This document shows positions 19,753-28,271 of a stretch of 64,000 nt of DNA, piece after piece. The notes below the pieces were generated by a model. That model was not told the origin of the DNA, did not search any database, and saw nothing but the letters and a program-made list of their open reading frames with translations. Source of the stretch: Alteromonas sp. LMIT006 (GTDB lineage: Bacteria; Pseudomonadota; Gammaproteobacteria; Enterobacterales; Alteromonadaceae). A program made the position numbers and the translations under genes. Location: the NCBI RefSeq assembly GCF_024300645.1, contig NZ_CP101291.1, forward strand, positions 496,001 through 560,000, given 5' to 3'. Within the stretch, counting starts at the first letter, position 1; every line of letters starts with the position of its first letter.

Positions 19753-20807
19753 TCCGACATCAGCGCGGCGCGGCCTTGCTAGTGGTGTTATTTATCGTCG
19801 CTTTAGTCAGCATTATTGCCATGCAGATGGGCGTTTCCTTACAATTGCAAGGGCAGCGCACCGCCAACATCAAAGCCCAAAATCAAGCCCAATGGTTTGC
19901 CTTAGGGGCAGAACAATATGCCACAATTGCGATGAAGGAAGTACTCAGTTTGAGTAATGGCATCATTCACCTGAATCAGCCATGGGCTGAGCCCATTACC
20001 TTTCCAATTGAAAACGGCATGATCACCGCACAACTTGAAGATGCCCAAGCGTGTTTTAATATTAACGCCTTAATATCCGCCTCCGCTTCCAGCTCGACAA
20101 CGGGTTCAGCGTCCGCATCGTCTACTCCCACAACATCTACAGCACCGGCTCAACAAGCTTCCACTCAGTCCAATGGAACTAGCACGACTAGTGTTGGTGA
20201 TTTGGCCCAAGCATTTACCGAATTAGTGCGACGAGTCAATGGCAACGATACCTACAATGCTGAGGTGGTGCGAGATAGTCTGCTGGATTTTATTGATGAG
20301 GATTCACAAGCTCGGCAACTTGGCGCGGAAGATGAAACCTATCGCGGTACAGCGTTTCCCTACTTGGCGGCAAATCGCTTTTTGGCTGATATCTCCGAGT
20401 TGCGCCTGGTTAATGGCGTGGATATCGCTTGGCTACCTGAATTACTCAAGTATGTATGCGTCATTCCCAATGAGCACATGATGACTGTCAACATCAACAC
20501 CTTAACGGAAGAAGATGCGTTATTACTCAGTGCGTTACTCAATATAACGGAAGCGGATGCGCAAAATCTCATCAGCAATCGTCCTGAAGATGGCTATGAT
20601 GACATCCAAGCCTTTTTTAATGAACCGCTACTCAACACCTTGCAACTCGACCCAATGATGCAAGCATGGTTTACAATTAGCACAGAATATTTTACTTTGC
20701 GTACAGAAACACAATACGATCAGAGTCGTTTTTTCCTCAGCAGTCTATTGCGCGTAAGTAACGATAATGAACTGACGGTTGTGCATCGCAAATTTGGGAG
20801 ATTTTAA
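19749..20807 (+). CDS. gspK: Minor pseudopilin GspK with Ser/Thr/Ala-rich insert
   Basis: 352 residues. The leader MIRHQRG precedes AALLVVLFIVALVSIIAM. As usual for GspK, the mature residue 5 is not Glu, which places the protein at the pseudopilus tip. The conserved ACFNINAL motif ends near residue 109. It is followed by a low-complexity segment (about residues 110-149, encoded at about 20076-20198) made almost only of Ser, Thr, Ala, Pro and Gln, before the fold resumes at DLAQAFTELV. The two SAM-like helical subdomains and the C-terminal VVHRKF are present. GspK caps the pseudopilus and may contact secreted substrates. Confidence 0.95.
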   Translation: MIRHQRGAALLVVLFIVALVSIIAMQMGVSLQLQGQRTANIKAQNQAQWFALGAEQYATIAMKEVLSLSNGIIHLNQPWAEPITFPIENGMITAQLEDAQACFNINALISASASSSTTGSASASSTPTTSTAPAQQASTQSNGTSTTSVGDLAQAFTELVRRVNGNDTYNAEVVRDSLLDFIDEDSQARQLGAEDETYRGTAFPYLAANRFLADISELRLVNGVDIAWLPELLKYVCVIPNEHMMTVNINTLTEEDALLLSALLNITEADAQNLISNRPEDGYDDIQAFFNEPLLNTLQLDPMMQAWFTISTEYFTLRTETQYDQSRFFLSSLLRVSNDNELTVVHRKFGRF

Positions 20808-20809
20808 TC

Positions 20810-22012
20810 GTGGAACAACTTATTTTGCGTCTTGGCGCTCGCGCAGAACAGCCTGTTTATTGGGGCATGTGGGACAGTGCGTCAAGTCAGATTCTCGCCT
20901 CAGGGATTTTGCCAGATGCGCAGCAGTTAAGCACTTTACACGAACGCGCCGGTGGGCGTCCCGTGCGAGCGATTGTCGATAGTTCTGCCGTACGCTTAGC
21001 TGCAGTCTCCTTGCCTCCCAATGCTGGACGCAAAGTCATGGCATCGATTGGCTTTATGTTAGAAGACGATATGGCCTCTGATGTCGATGAGCACTTTATT
21101 GCACTGGGCCCCCGCATAGAAAACGAGCAAACTTTAGCTTTAGTCAGTCATGAACAAATGCAACAATGGCAAGCTTGGTTATCTGAAGCGGGATTTGTGT
21201 GCGATACCATGGTCCCCGATGTACTGGCATTGCCTGCCTCACCAGATGCTTTGAGTCTTTTGCAACTTGACGATCAAATCCTCTGGCGCCACGGACAATG
21301 GCAAGGGATGACGGGGGAACGATCGTGGATGGGGATGACCCTGCAAGGCTATATCCAGCAGCATCCAGAGCTCACTGAAGCAAGGACATTAACTGCGGAG
21401 TTGAAACAATCCTTCACATTACCTGTTCCTGTCACAATCAACGATGCCGAACTTGAACTGCCGATTCATATTTTGGCGCAACATAGCGATTCACCTGAGT
21501 GTAATTTATTACAACAAACCTATAAAGTGAAAGCAACGTCGAACACGACTTGGTTATATTGGCGCAATACTGCAGCGATAGTGGCGCTCGCTTTTGGGTT
21601 GGCGCTCGCCAATAAAGGCTTTCAATACACGGAGTTAAAGGCACAAAACGATGCGTTGCAAACGTCTATCAAAACCAATATAGCGCAGAGTTTTCCAGGT
21701 CTTGGCAATTATCGCGACCCGCGACGAGCGATCACCCGTTATGTGCAGCAACGCGAGAACAGCGGTGGTGCAGTGTCGGGTATTCAGATGCTTGGCAACT
21801 TGGGAACGGCCTTTGCAGCCGGCAATATTAAAGCCCAATCCATTCGTTTTGATCACAAACGAGGGGAAATTCGCATGCAAGCGGTAGCGGATAATTTTGG
21901 TCAATTAGAACGCTTCAAAAACAAAGCTTCCGAAGCCGGTTACACGGTGACGCAAGGTGCTATTAACAATCAAAATAATCGCGTCATCGGTGCGCTAATC
22001 ATCAAAAGTTAA
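20810..22012 (+). CDS. gspL: Type II secretion platform protein GspL
   Basis: 400 residues with a GTG start at 20810, two bases after the gspK stop. The large cytoplasmic actin-like domain (1 to about 240) binds GspE. One transmembrane helix (about 247-265, IVALAFGLALANKGF) leads to a small periplasmic ferredoxin-like domain. GspL transmits ATPase motion from GspE to GspF and GspM. The divergent sequence is typical for the family, and its position between gspK and gspM supports the call. Confidence 0.94.
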   Translation: MEQLILRLGARAEQPVYWGMWDSASSQILASGILPDAQQLSTLHERAGGRPVRAIVDSSAVRLAAVSLPPNAGRKVMASIGFMLEDDMASDVDEHFIALGPRIENEQTLALVSHEQMQQWQAWLSEAGFVCDTMVPDVLALPASPDALSLLQLDDQILWRHGQWQGMTGERSWMGMTLQGYIQQHPELTEARTLTAELKQSFTLPVPVTINDAELELPIHILAQHSDSPECNLLQQTYKVKATSNTTWLYWRNTAAIVALAFGLALANKGFQYTELKAQNDALQTSIKTNIAQSFPGLGNYRDPRRAITRYVQQRENSGGAVSGIQMLGNLGTAFAAGNIKAQSIRFDHKRGEIRMQAVADNFGQLERFKNKASEAGYTVTQGAINNQNNRVIGALIIKS

Positions 22013-22023
22013 AAGGTTTTTTC

Positions 22024-22503
22024 ATGCTCTTGCAATTAAAACAGTGGTTCGAACAACAATCTGAGCGCGACCAATTCCTCCTCAAAGTGATGTGCGTCGT
22101 CATTGCTTTTGGCGCGGTGTATTGGTTGATTTGGCAACCGGTGAATCAAGCCGTGACGGACCAAGCCAAGCGCTTACAGCAACAAGAGAGTCTGGCCACT
22201 TGGGTAGCACAACAACAACGCAAAGTACGCAGTCTACCCGCCAATGATTCTGCTTCAAGAGGATTAGAAGGCACCTTGGTTCAAGTTGTGAATCAAACCG
22301 CTAGTCAACGCCAAATTACGCTCACTCGCATTCAACCTCGGGGCGAAGAAGTTCAAGTATTTATCGACGAAGTCGAGTTTAACCAACTCATGAGCTGGTT
22401 AGCACTAATTGAAGAACGCGGTGCGCAGATTCTGCAAATTGATGTCACCGAAGGGAATGCTCCGGGAATGGTTAAAGTACGACGCTTGGAGCTTGGCAAA
22501 TGA
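22024..22503 (+). CDS. gspM: Type II secretion platform protein GspM
   Basis: 159 residues. A cytoplasmic N-terminus (QWFEQQSERDQFLL) precedes one membrane helix (about 24-40, VMCVVIAFGAVYWLIW), a coiled-coil-prone stretch, and a periplasmic ferredoxin-like domain. GspM partners GspL in the inner-membrane platform. The family pattern of Trp-rich helix followed by PVNQAV is clear. It overlaps gspN by 4 bp (ATGA). Confidence 0.94.
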   Translation: MLLQLKQWFEQQSERDQFLLKVMCVVIAFGAVYWLIWQPVNQAVTDQAKRLQQQESLATWVAQQQRKVRSLPANDSASRGLEGTLVQVVNQTASQRQITLTRIQPRGEEVQVFIDEVEFNQLMSWLALIEERGAQILQIDVTEGNAPGMVKVRRLELGK

Positions 22504-23264
22504 CTCGTAAGGTCGTCTGGGGACTAATCGGAACGCTATTTTTTGTGGTGTGTTTGCTGGCCACACTTCCTGCTAAACAGCTTGTGTATCGTTTGGATCT
22601 GCCAGCAAACTTACAACTGTTTGGCGTCAGTGGTAGTATTTGGCACGGTAAAATCCAGCGTGCTAGCGTCGTCCATACTGAGTTAACCTCTGTGCGCTGG
22701 TCTTTGTCGCCTTGGCGTTTACTGACTGGAAAAGTCGGATTAGAATTACATGTGGGCAATATTCGAGAAACGAATCAGGTCTATCTTAAAGGCAATGCGG
22801 TCATGTCTTTGTTTAAGCAACATCTTGCGTTATCTGATATGACTATTCGCATGCCCGCACAAACAATCTTGAATCGTGCAAATTTACCGATGAAGGTCTT
22901 GGCCAAAGGCCCGGTTGAGGTCAAATTAGCCGACGCCTCGGTACAGATGAACGCAACGCAAGTACTTTGCGAAGCCATTTCAGGTACGGGTCAATGGCGC
23001 AATGCCCAAGTGTTAGCCCCTTCAGGCTTGGTCGAAATGGGAACATTTAATGCAACGCTTGGTTGTTCTGACCAAAACTTAACCATTGATGTGGCTGAGC
23101 CGAATGCATTGAACTTGAGTTTTGTCGCCTCTGGACGCGATTTACAGTCGTTGCGAGTGAATGGTCGCTTTAACATACCTGAAGATATGCCTAATGAAAT
23201 CAAAGCAGTAGGTCGTTTTCTTGGGCAACCTGGAAACGACGGCTATACCCAATTCACTTGGTAA
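22500..23264 (+). CDS. gspN: Type II secretion protein GspN
   Basis: 254 residues. One N-terminal membrane anchor (about 6-24) is followed by a beta-rich periplasmic domain with LQLFGVSGSIWHGK and VRWSLSPWRLLTGK, the typical GspN/AsmA-like signature. GspN is an optional component found at the end of some gsp operons, and its role is poorly defined. It is the last gene of the gspC-N unit; 95 bp separate it from the next start, with no clear terminator hairpin. Confidence 0.92.
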   Translation: MTRKVVWGLIGTLFFVVCLLATLPAKQLVYRLDLPANLQLFGVSGSIWHGKIQRASVVHTELTSVRWSLSPWRLLTGKVGLELHVGNIRETNQVYLKGNAVMSLFKQHLALSDMTIRMPAQTILNRANLPMKVLAKGPVEVKLADASVQMNATQVLCEAISGTGQWRNAQVLAPSGLVEMGTFNATLGCSDQNLTIDVAEPNALNLSFVASGRDLQSLRVNGRFNIPEDMPNEIKAVGRFLGQPGNDGYTQFTW

Positions 23265-23359
23265 AGGGGTGCTGAAAGGACATAACTTAATATTAAAATT
23301 TGCGAAACCTAAGATCTGGGTCAATACTTCCAACATTGGAACATAAAGTGTGTGTTGAT

Positions 23360-24358
23360 ATGGATTTATATGGTAACAAACTCTGTGCATTTTCAAATAA
23401 CGTGAATAACCGTACTTACAGAGTGCTCGTAGTCGATGATAGTCCTATTGATTTGCATTTGATTATAAATGGTCTATCAGGCCATTTCTCTGTGATTTTT
23501 GCGTCCTCAGCACATGAAGCATTATGCTTAGTTAAACAACTCCCACAACCAGATTTGATTTTACTTGATATCATTATGCCTGAAATGGATGGCTATCAGG
23601 TCTGTCAACGGCTCAAAGCAGAAGAATCCACCTCGGGTATTCCGGTTATATTTTTGTCGAGTCTCGATAGCACTCTTGATAAAACCAAAGGCTTCAATGC
23701 AGGTGGCGTGGATTATGTGACTAAGCCGATTCAGCTTGAAGAACTTGAGGCACGTATTCAAACTCATATCCGTCTCAAAGAACAATCTCAATATTTAGAG
23801 GCAATGGCCTTTTATGATCCTCTTACCCAGGTTGCCAATCGGCGCAAATACAATGAAGTTCTGCAACGTGAATGGGCCCGCTGCATCCGTTACCACCATC
23901 AGATGTCGATGATCTTAGTTGATATAGATTACTTTAAAGAATACAACGAAGCGTATGGTCATGCCGAGGGAGACAACTGTTTAATCAATGTAGCTCGACT
24001 GCTTGAAGGGGTTTCCAATCGGACAGCTGATATTTTCGCGCGAATTGGCGGCGAAGAATTTGTGTTGTTATTACCCGATTGTAATGCGTTCGGAGCAGTA
24101 CAAAAAGCCGAACAAATGCTCAAAATCATTCGCGATGCCAAAATCAACCACAAACTTTCTCCGAGCAATGCTTATTTGAGTATCAGTCTAGGGGTCGCGA
24201 CCGTCTATCCATCGCCAGGTCACAGTGCCCTATCTCTGTTCCAAGCGGCTGATGATGCGATGTTTAGTGCTAAGCGCGATGGCCGCAACCGCTACTGTAT
24301 GGCCGAACTAGACACCATTTCAGGTGTTGCAGGAGAAAATGCTCGACAACAACACTAG
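23360..24358 (+). CDS. Response regulator with GGDEF domain (diguanylate cyclase)
   Basis: 333 residues from the ATG at 23360; an alternative GTG at 23348 or TTG at 23300 would add a few residues, and no strong ribosome site decides. The receiver domain (about 20-140) has the acidic pair in VVDDSP, phospho-acceptor Asp70 in LLDIIMPEMDG and Lys122 in TKPIQ. The GGDEF domain (about 150-320) has an active GGEEF at 230-234. The inhibitory I-site RTAD at 221-224 lies exactly five residues before it. It should therefore make c-di-GMP from GTP under phosphorylation control and be product-inhibited. No cognate kinase is adjacent. Its stop overlaps yrfG by 4 bp. Confidence 0.93.
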   Translation: MDLYGNKLCAFSNNVNNRTYRVLVVDDSPIDLHLIINGLSGHFSVIFASSAHEALCLVKQLPQPDLILLDIIMPEMDGYQVCQRLKAEESTSGIPVIFLSSLDSTLDKTKGFNAGGVDYVTKPIQLEELEARIQTHIRLKEQSQYLEAMAFYDPLTQVANRRKYNEVLQREWARCIRYHHQMSMILVDIDYFKEYNEAYGHAEGDNCLINVARLLEGVSNRTADIFARIGGEEFVLLLPDCNAFGAVQKAEQMLKIIRDAKINHKLSPSNAYLSISLGVATVYPSPGHSALSLFQAADDAMFSAKRDGRNRYCMAELDTISGVAGENARQQH

Positions 24359-25032
24359 ACAGTATGTTCAGTAATATCAGAAAGTAATACTCGATAATCG
24401 CTCACAGATGGAAAGGCATCAATCACGTTATGTGGTTTTTGTGAGTCAGGGTTCTCGACACCGAGCAAATGTTCAATCCCGTATTTTTGTGCCGCGCATA
24501 AGATCGGCACACTATCATCAACAAATAATGTCTTTGCTGGGATGAATCCATAATCTTGATGCACCTTCTGCCACAGAGATTGATACTCTTTCGGAACGCC
24601 GTATTGATGCGTCGAGACAATTTCATCGATGTGTTCATCGAGTTTTGTGCGCTCAAGTTTTAGTGATAAACTGCCTTGATGGGCATTAGTCAACAAGATA
24701 ACTCTACGACCAGATTGTTTGAGCGCATCCAGAAACGGTAATGTGTCCTCACGCAGAGCAATTAGGTGTTCCACCTCGTATTTCATCGTCGCGATGTCTA
24801 AATCGAGCAATTCACTCCAATAATCCAAGCAATACCACTGAATATGTCCTTGCACCTTGGCAAGCTCTTTAGCCATTACTGCATTAGCCTGTTCAAGGGA
24901 TATTGAGTGCTTAAGGGCGATTTTTTGTGGTACTAACGTTAACCAAAAAAACGTATCGAAATGCAAGTCAAGCAGCGTACCATCCATATCTAAAAGTACC
25001 GTCTCTATCTCTGACCAATTCAGTTTTGCCAT
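24355..25032 (-). CDS. yrfG: HAD-family GMP/IMP nucleotidase YrfG
   Basis: 225 residues. HAD motif I is LLDMDGTLLDL (catalytic Asp pair), followed by FDTFFW, a pattern shared with E. coli YrfG. Motif II is LLTNAHQGS, and the metal-binding motif IV is LFVDDSVPIL. E. coli YrfG dephosphorylates purine 5'-monophosphates. In E. coli yrfG is near nudE and hslR, and it is divergent from nudE here (89-bp gap), which supports orthology. The 3' end overlaps the convergent diguanylate cyclase gene by 4 bp. Confidence 0.92.
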   Translation of the reverse strand: MAKLNWSEIETVLLDMDGTLLDLHFDTFFWLTLVPQKIALKHSISLEQANAVMAKELAKVQGHIQWYCLDYWSELLDLDIATMKYEVEHLIALREDTLPFLDALKQSGRRVILLTNAHQGSLSLKLERTKLDEHIDEIVSTHQYGVPKEYQSLWQKVHQDYGFIPAKTLFVDDSVPILCAAQKYGIEHLLGVENPDSQKPHNVIDAFPSVSDYRVLLSDITEHTV

Positions 25033-25121
25033 AAAAAGTTACTTACCATTAACATAAAAAAACGGTATGATTATATCAACATTGAAAAAAATAAAAGCAG
25101 TTCTTCTCGCCAATTACGCCT

Positions 25122-25688
25122 ATGCCAGAGATTGACCCAAATAAGCCTTTACCCATTATCACTGAGCGCAAGATTGTTGCGCGAAGTCGTTTTTTTGCGG
25201 TCGAGCAGGTCGACTTAACGTTCTCCAACGGTGCAACCCGTGAGTTTGAACGAATGGCTGGTCACGGGCGAGGCGCAGTGATGGTAGTGCCTTTTGCGGA
25301 TCCAGAGCACATTTTGCTGATCCGCGAATACGGCGCTGGCACGCATCGCTACGAATTGGGTTTTCCTAAAGGCTTAATTGATACAGGTGAAGCACCAGAA
25401 GAAGCGGCCAACAGAGAACTCAAAGAAGAAATCGGCTTCGGCTCTAACGACATTCGCTTTTTAACGCAAGTATCTATGGCACCCACCTTTTTTAACGCCA
25501 AGATGCACATTTTAATCGCCCGTGATTTGTATTCAGAGTCCCTAGAAGGCGACGAGCCAGAACCACTTGAAGTGGTCAAATGGCCAATTGCCGACATCAA
25601 TGGATTACTCGCCCGCGAAGACTTTACCGAAGCCCGCAGTATCGTTGCGCTATTAATGGTCGATAAACTATTACGGGAGCACCACTGA
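25122..25688 (+). CDS. nudE: ADP compounds hydrolase NudE (Nudix)
   Basis: 188 residues. The Nudix box is complete: GLIDTGEAPEEAANRELKEE followed by IGF, at about residues 83-105, with the catalytic glutamates in REXXEE. NudE hydrolyses ADP-ribose, NADH and Ap3A. The N-terminal segment KIVARSRFFAVEQVDL is typical of the NudE subgroup. It is followed after 7 bp by cysQ, the usual nudE-cysQ pairing in this order. Confidence 0.95.
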   Translation: MPEIDPNKPLPIITERKIVARSRFFAVEQVDLTFSNGATREFERMAGHGRGAVMVVPFADPEHILLIREYGAGTHRYELGFPKGLIDTGEAPEEAANRELKEEIGFGSNDIRFLTQVSMAPTFFNAKMHILIARDLYSESLEGDEPEPLEVVKWPIADINGLLAREDFTEARSIVALLMVDKLLREHH

Positions 25689-25695
25689 GAGTCCT

Positions 25696-26511
25696 ATGCA
25701 ATACCTTGATTTACTTGCCATCGCCCAAGATGCCGCCAAACGAGCTGGTCATGCTATTTTAGAAATATATGACAGCGGTGACTTTGAAGAATACGCCAAA
25801 GACGATGAATCGCCAGTTACCAGCGCTGATTACAAAGCCAACGAAATCATTATGGACATTCTTCAGACCAAGACGCCTGATATTCCAATCATGTCGGAAG
25901 AAACCGAACACTTAGCCCTGGCTGACCGAGTCGATTGGGAGCGTTATTGGCTGATCGATCCGATTGATGGTACCCAAGAGTTTATTGCTCGCAGCGGCGA
26001 TTTTGCTGTGAACATAGCCTTAATTGAAAACAACCAGCCTGTCATTGGTGTCATATATTGGCCCGCAGGAGAAAGCTTATATTATGCAGTCAAAGGCGAA
26101 GGCGCTTACAAATCTTGCGCCATTGAACAAAAGCAAATTCATGTCAAACAATTCATTGCGCCCGCTGAAGAGCCTGTGGTGGTAGCCATTTCCCGCCGTC
26201 AAAAACGTGAAAACGTCTTGCGCCGCTTAGATAATTCTCGTACCTATCAAACCTTACCCACTGGGTCTTGCTCGTTAAAAGCCTGTTTCATCGCAGAAGG
26301 CAAAGCTGACTTTTTTATGCGCTTGGGTGTCACTGGCGAGTGGGATACGGGTGCGTCTGAATGCATCATCAACGAAGCCGGTGGTCGTATTGTCAATGTC
26401 GATTTTGAGCCAATTACCTACAACCAACGTGAATCTTTAGAAAACCCAAACTTTATGGTGTTAGGTGATCAATCTGTCGATTGGGAAGCCTTAGTTAATT
26501 ACTACGTGTGA
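25696..26511 (+). CDS. cysQ: 3'(2'),5'-bisphosphate nucleotidase CysQ
   Basis: 271 residues, inositol-monophosphatase-like fold. Metal-binding motifs are visible: SEE near residue 72, DPIDGTQEF near residue 93, and WDTGASECIINEAGG near residue 215. It converts PAP to AMP and recycles the product of sulfate assimilation. The gene is probably cotranscribed with nudE. Its last 17 bases overlap the 3' end of the convergent yheU gene. Confidence 0.95.
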   Translation: MQYLDLLAIAQDAAKRAGHAILEIYDSGDFEEYAKDDESPVTSADYKANEIIMDILQTKTPDIPIMSEETEHLALADRVDWERYWLIDPIDGTQEFIARSGDFAVNIALIENNQPVIGVIYWPAGESLYYAVKGEGAYKSCAIEQKQIHVKQFIAPAEEPVVVAISRRQKRENVLRRLDNSRTYQTLPTGSCSLKACFIAEGKADFFMRLGVTGEWDTGASECIINEAGGRIVNVDFEPITYNQRESLENPNFMVLGDQSVDWEALVNYYV

Positions 26512-26719
26512 GTTTCTCCTTCGGGATGATATTAATACTTTCATGTAACTCTGAGTAGACAATCACCACCGTGCCTTGCTCTAACTGCATGCGCACTTGC
26601 AGAACTTTGTCTGCCATAGGGATCTCGTGCTCCCCGTAATCAGTGCCTTCACGCAACACAAACGCTTCGATAAGACGATGCAATGTGTCTTCTGAGATCT
26701 CTTGCCACGGTACGATCAT
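26495..26719 (-). CDS. yheU: YheU family protein of unknown function
   Basis: 74 residues, matching E. coli YheU (72). The signature stretch IEAFVLREGTDYGEHE is nearly identical to the enteric protein, followed by VYSELHESINIIP. Function is unknown. It is the last gene of the yheS-TIGR02444-yheT-yheU operon and overlaps yheT by 4 bp. Its 3' end overlaps cysQ by 17 bp. Confidence 0.92.
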   Translation of the reverse strand: MIVPWQEISEDTLHRLIEAFVLREGTDYGEHEIPMADKVLQVRMQLEQGTVVIVYSELHESINIIPKEKLTRSN

Positions 26720-27753
26720 GGTTTTTTTTCACCTATTTCAGTAAAAAAGTCCAGTGCGCGCAAGGCGAGGTGATCGCATTTGATCCGCCAAGGAGGCCCC
26801 GTAAAAAAACCCACATGCCCGCCATTTTGACTCATTTCATACGCCACAGATGCGCTGAGTTGATGTGCTTTGGGAATGACATCTGCGTTCATAAACGGAT
26901 CGTCCTGAGCATGGATCACCAGGGTCGGCTTTTCAATAGCATGCAAAAATCCAAGCCCAGAGCATTTTGCATAATAATCTTGTGCCCCAGTAAAGCCATG
27001 TAATGGCGCAGTAACGTTTTCATCGAATAATTCAAAACTGGTTAGTTGCTCGACCTCATGTGCCTCAACGCGTACTTTTCCCATATAATCCATGGTTTGC
27101 ATTTTTTGTTTCAAGTTCGCTTGCATACTGCGTAATAAACGGCGCTCGTAAACTTTGGCAAAGCCTTGATTAATAGCTTTAGCACACGCATCGAGCCGTA
27201 ACGGCGCACTCACCACAACACTGCCACTGAGCGGGTTTTGATCGGCATATTCGGCGTTGAGTTTGCACAACATATTGCCACCCAGGGAAAAACCGATTGC
27301 ATATATTGGTTGATGACGATATCGGCTTTGTAGCAAATGAATAATGGTTTTGGCATCGCTGGTTTCACCGGAGTGATACGCTCTAGGGGTTCGATTAGCA
27401 ACCCCGCTGCACCCACGAAAATGCATCACCACACAATGATACTGTTGTGAAAAGACATGCACTGCATGTTTGATGTAATGTGAGTCCTTAGAGCCCTCCA
27501 ATCCATGAAACAAGATAACCAGGCCTTGGCACTTGGTTGGTTTGTGTGCCCAAGCCAAATCAATAAAATCGCCATCGTCTAACTCGACACGTTCAGACTC
27601 AAAAGCAATCGTTGGATGCTGACCAAAGTAACGCCCAAAAATCGTTTGCACATGTCGATTTTTGGCCCACCAGGGCGCTGTGAACGCAAAAGGTGTGATG
27701 TGCCCAAACGCTGTCTGATGTGATGTGACTGACGCCGAATACAACTCCGCCAT
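26716..27753 (-). CDS. yheT: Alpha/beta hydrolase YheT
   Basis: 345 residues, the YheT/EMB8 family. The fold is shown by LFHGLEGSKDSHY near residue 85, the nucleophile elbow GFSLGGNML with its central Ser, an acid in HAQDDPFM, and His in NGGHVGFF. The characteristic N-terminal WWAKNRHVQTIFGRY is present. Substrate is unknown. It sits in an operon with yheS upstream and yheU downstream, as in E. coli, and its start codon shares a base with the end of the preceding gene. Confidence 0.94.
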   Translation of the reverse strand: MAELYSASVTSHQTAFGHITPFAFTAPWWAKNRHVQTIFGRYFGQHPTIAFESERVELDDGDFIDLAWAHKPTKCQGLVILFHGLEGSKDSHYIKHAVHVFSQQYHCVVMHFRGCSGVANRTPRAYHSGETSDAKTIIHLLQSRYRHQPIYAIGFSLGGNMLCKLNAEYADQNPLSGSVVVSAPLRLDACAKAINQGFAKVYERRLLRSMQANLKQKMQTMDYMGKVRVEAHEVEQLTSFELFDENVTAPLHGFTGAQDYYAKCSGLGFLHAIEKPTLVIHAQDDPFMNADVIPKAHQLSASVAYEMSQNGGHVGFFTGPPWRIKCDHLALRALDFFTEIGEKKP

Positions 27754-28271
27754 TAATGATAGCCTTTCGCAACAGCGGTAATCATTGACGCGAGTTGTTT
27801 GGCGTGCTCAATACCTTCGCTAAACCTCGATGAATGCAACTGCGTCGTGCAGTGCCAATCAATGTAGTCAATAAAATGCGAATGACTCTGTAATGCAGGA
27901 CTAGGTTCTTGCAAGGTCATGATGTATTGCAAAAAATGCTGTTGCTGACGTCGTTCGGCATCCAACTCATCCTGCAATAACAGCGCATAGTATGGGGAGG
28001 ATTTATCCGTGATGGTCTTGCGTTGTTCACGAATCGGATCGACTAACACATGTTGAGTTTGTGTAACCAAATGCTGCCATTTAGGGGCATCCAATGCGCG
28101 CATTAGTACGCCACTTTGCTGTGCCCATAATAAAGCAAAAACAGCATTTACATTACCATTATATTTATCTTGCCAAGTGAGTGAGTACTCTTTTACATTA
28201 GGGTAATCATAGCGCTCCAAACAATAAGCCCACAACGAGTCTGATGCGTGTTGTAAATCAACAATGATCAC
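27753..28271 (-). CDS. TIGR02444/DUF2390 family protein
   Basis: 172 residues. The N-terminal pattern (SDSLWAYCLERYDYPNV, then LTWQDKYNGNVNAVFALLWA) is typical of the TIGR02444 family, small cytoplasmic proteins often encoded beside ABC-F ATPases. No signal peptide, membrane segment or catalytic motif is evident. It overlaps yheS by 4 bp and touches yheT, so all four genes are translationally coupled. Function is unknown. Confidence 0.8.
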   Translation of the reverse strand: MIIVDLQHASDSLWAYCLERYDYPNVKEYSLTWQDKYNGNVNAVFALLWAQQSGVLMRALDAPKWQHLVTQTQHVLVDPIREQRKTITDKSSPYYALLLQDELDAERRQQQHFLQYIMTLQEPSPALQSHSHFIDYIDWHCTTQLHSSRFSEGIEHAKQLASMITAVAKGYH

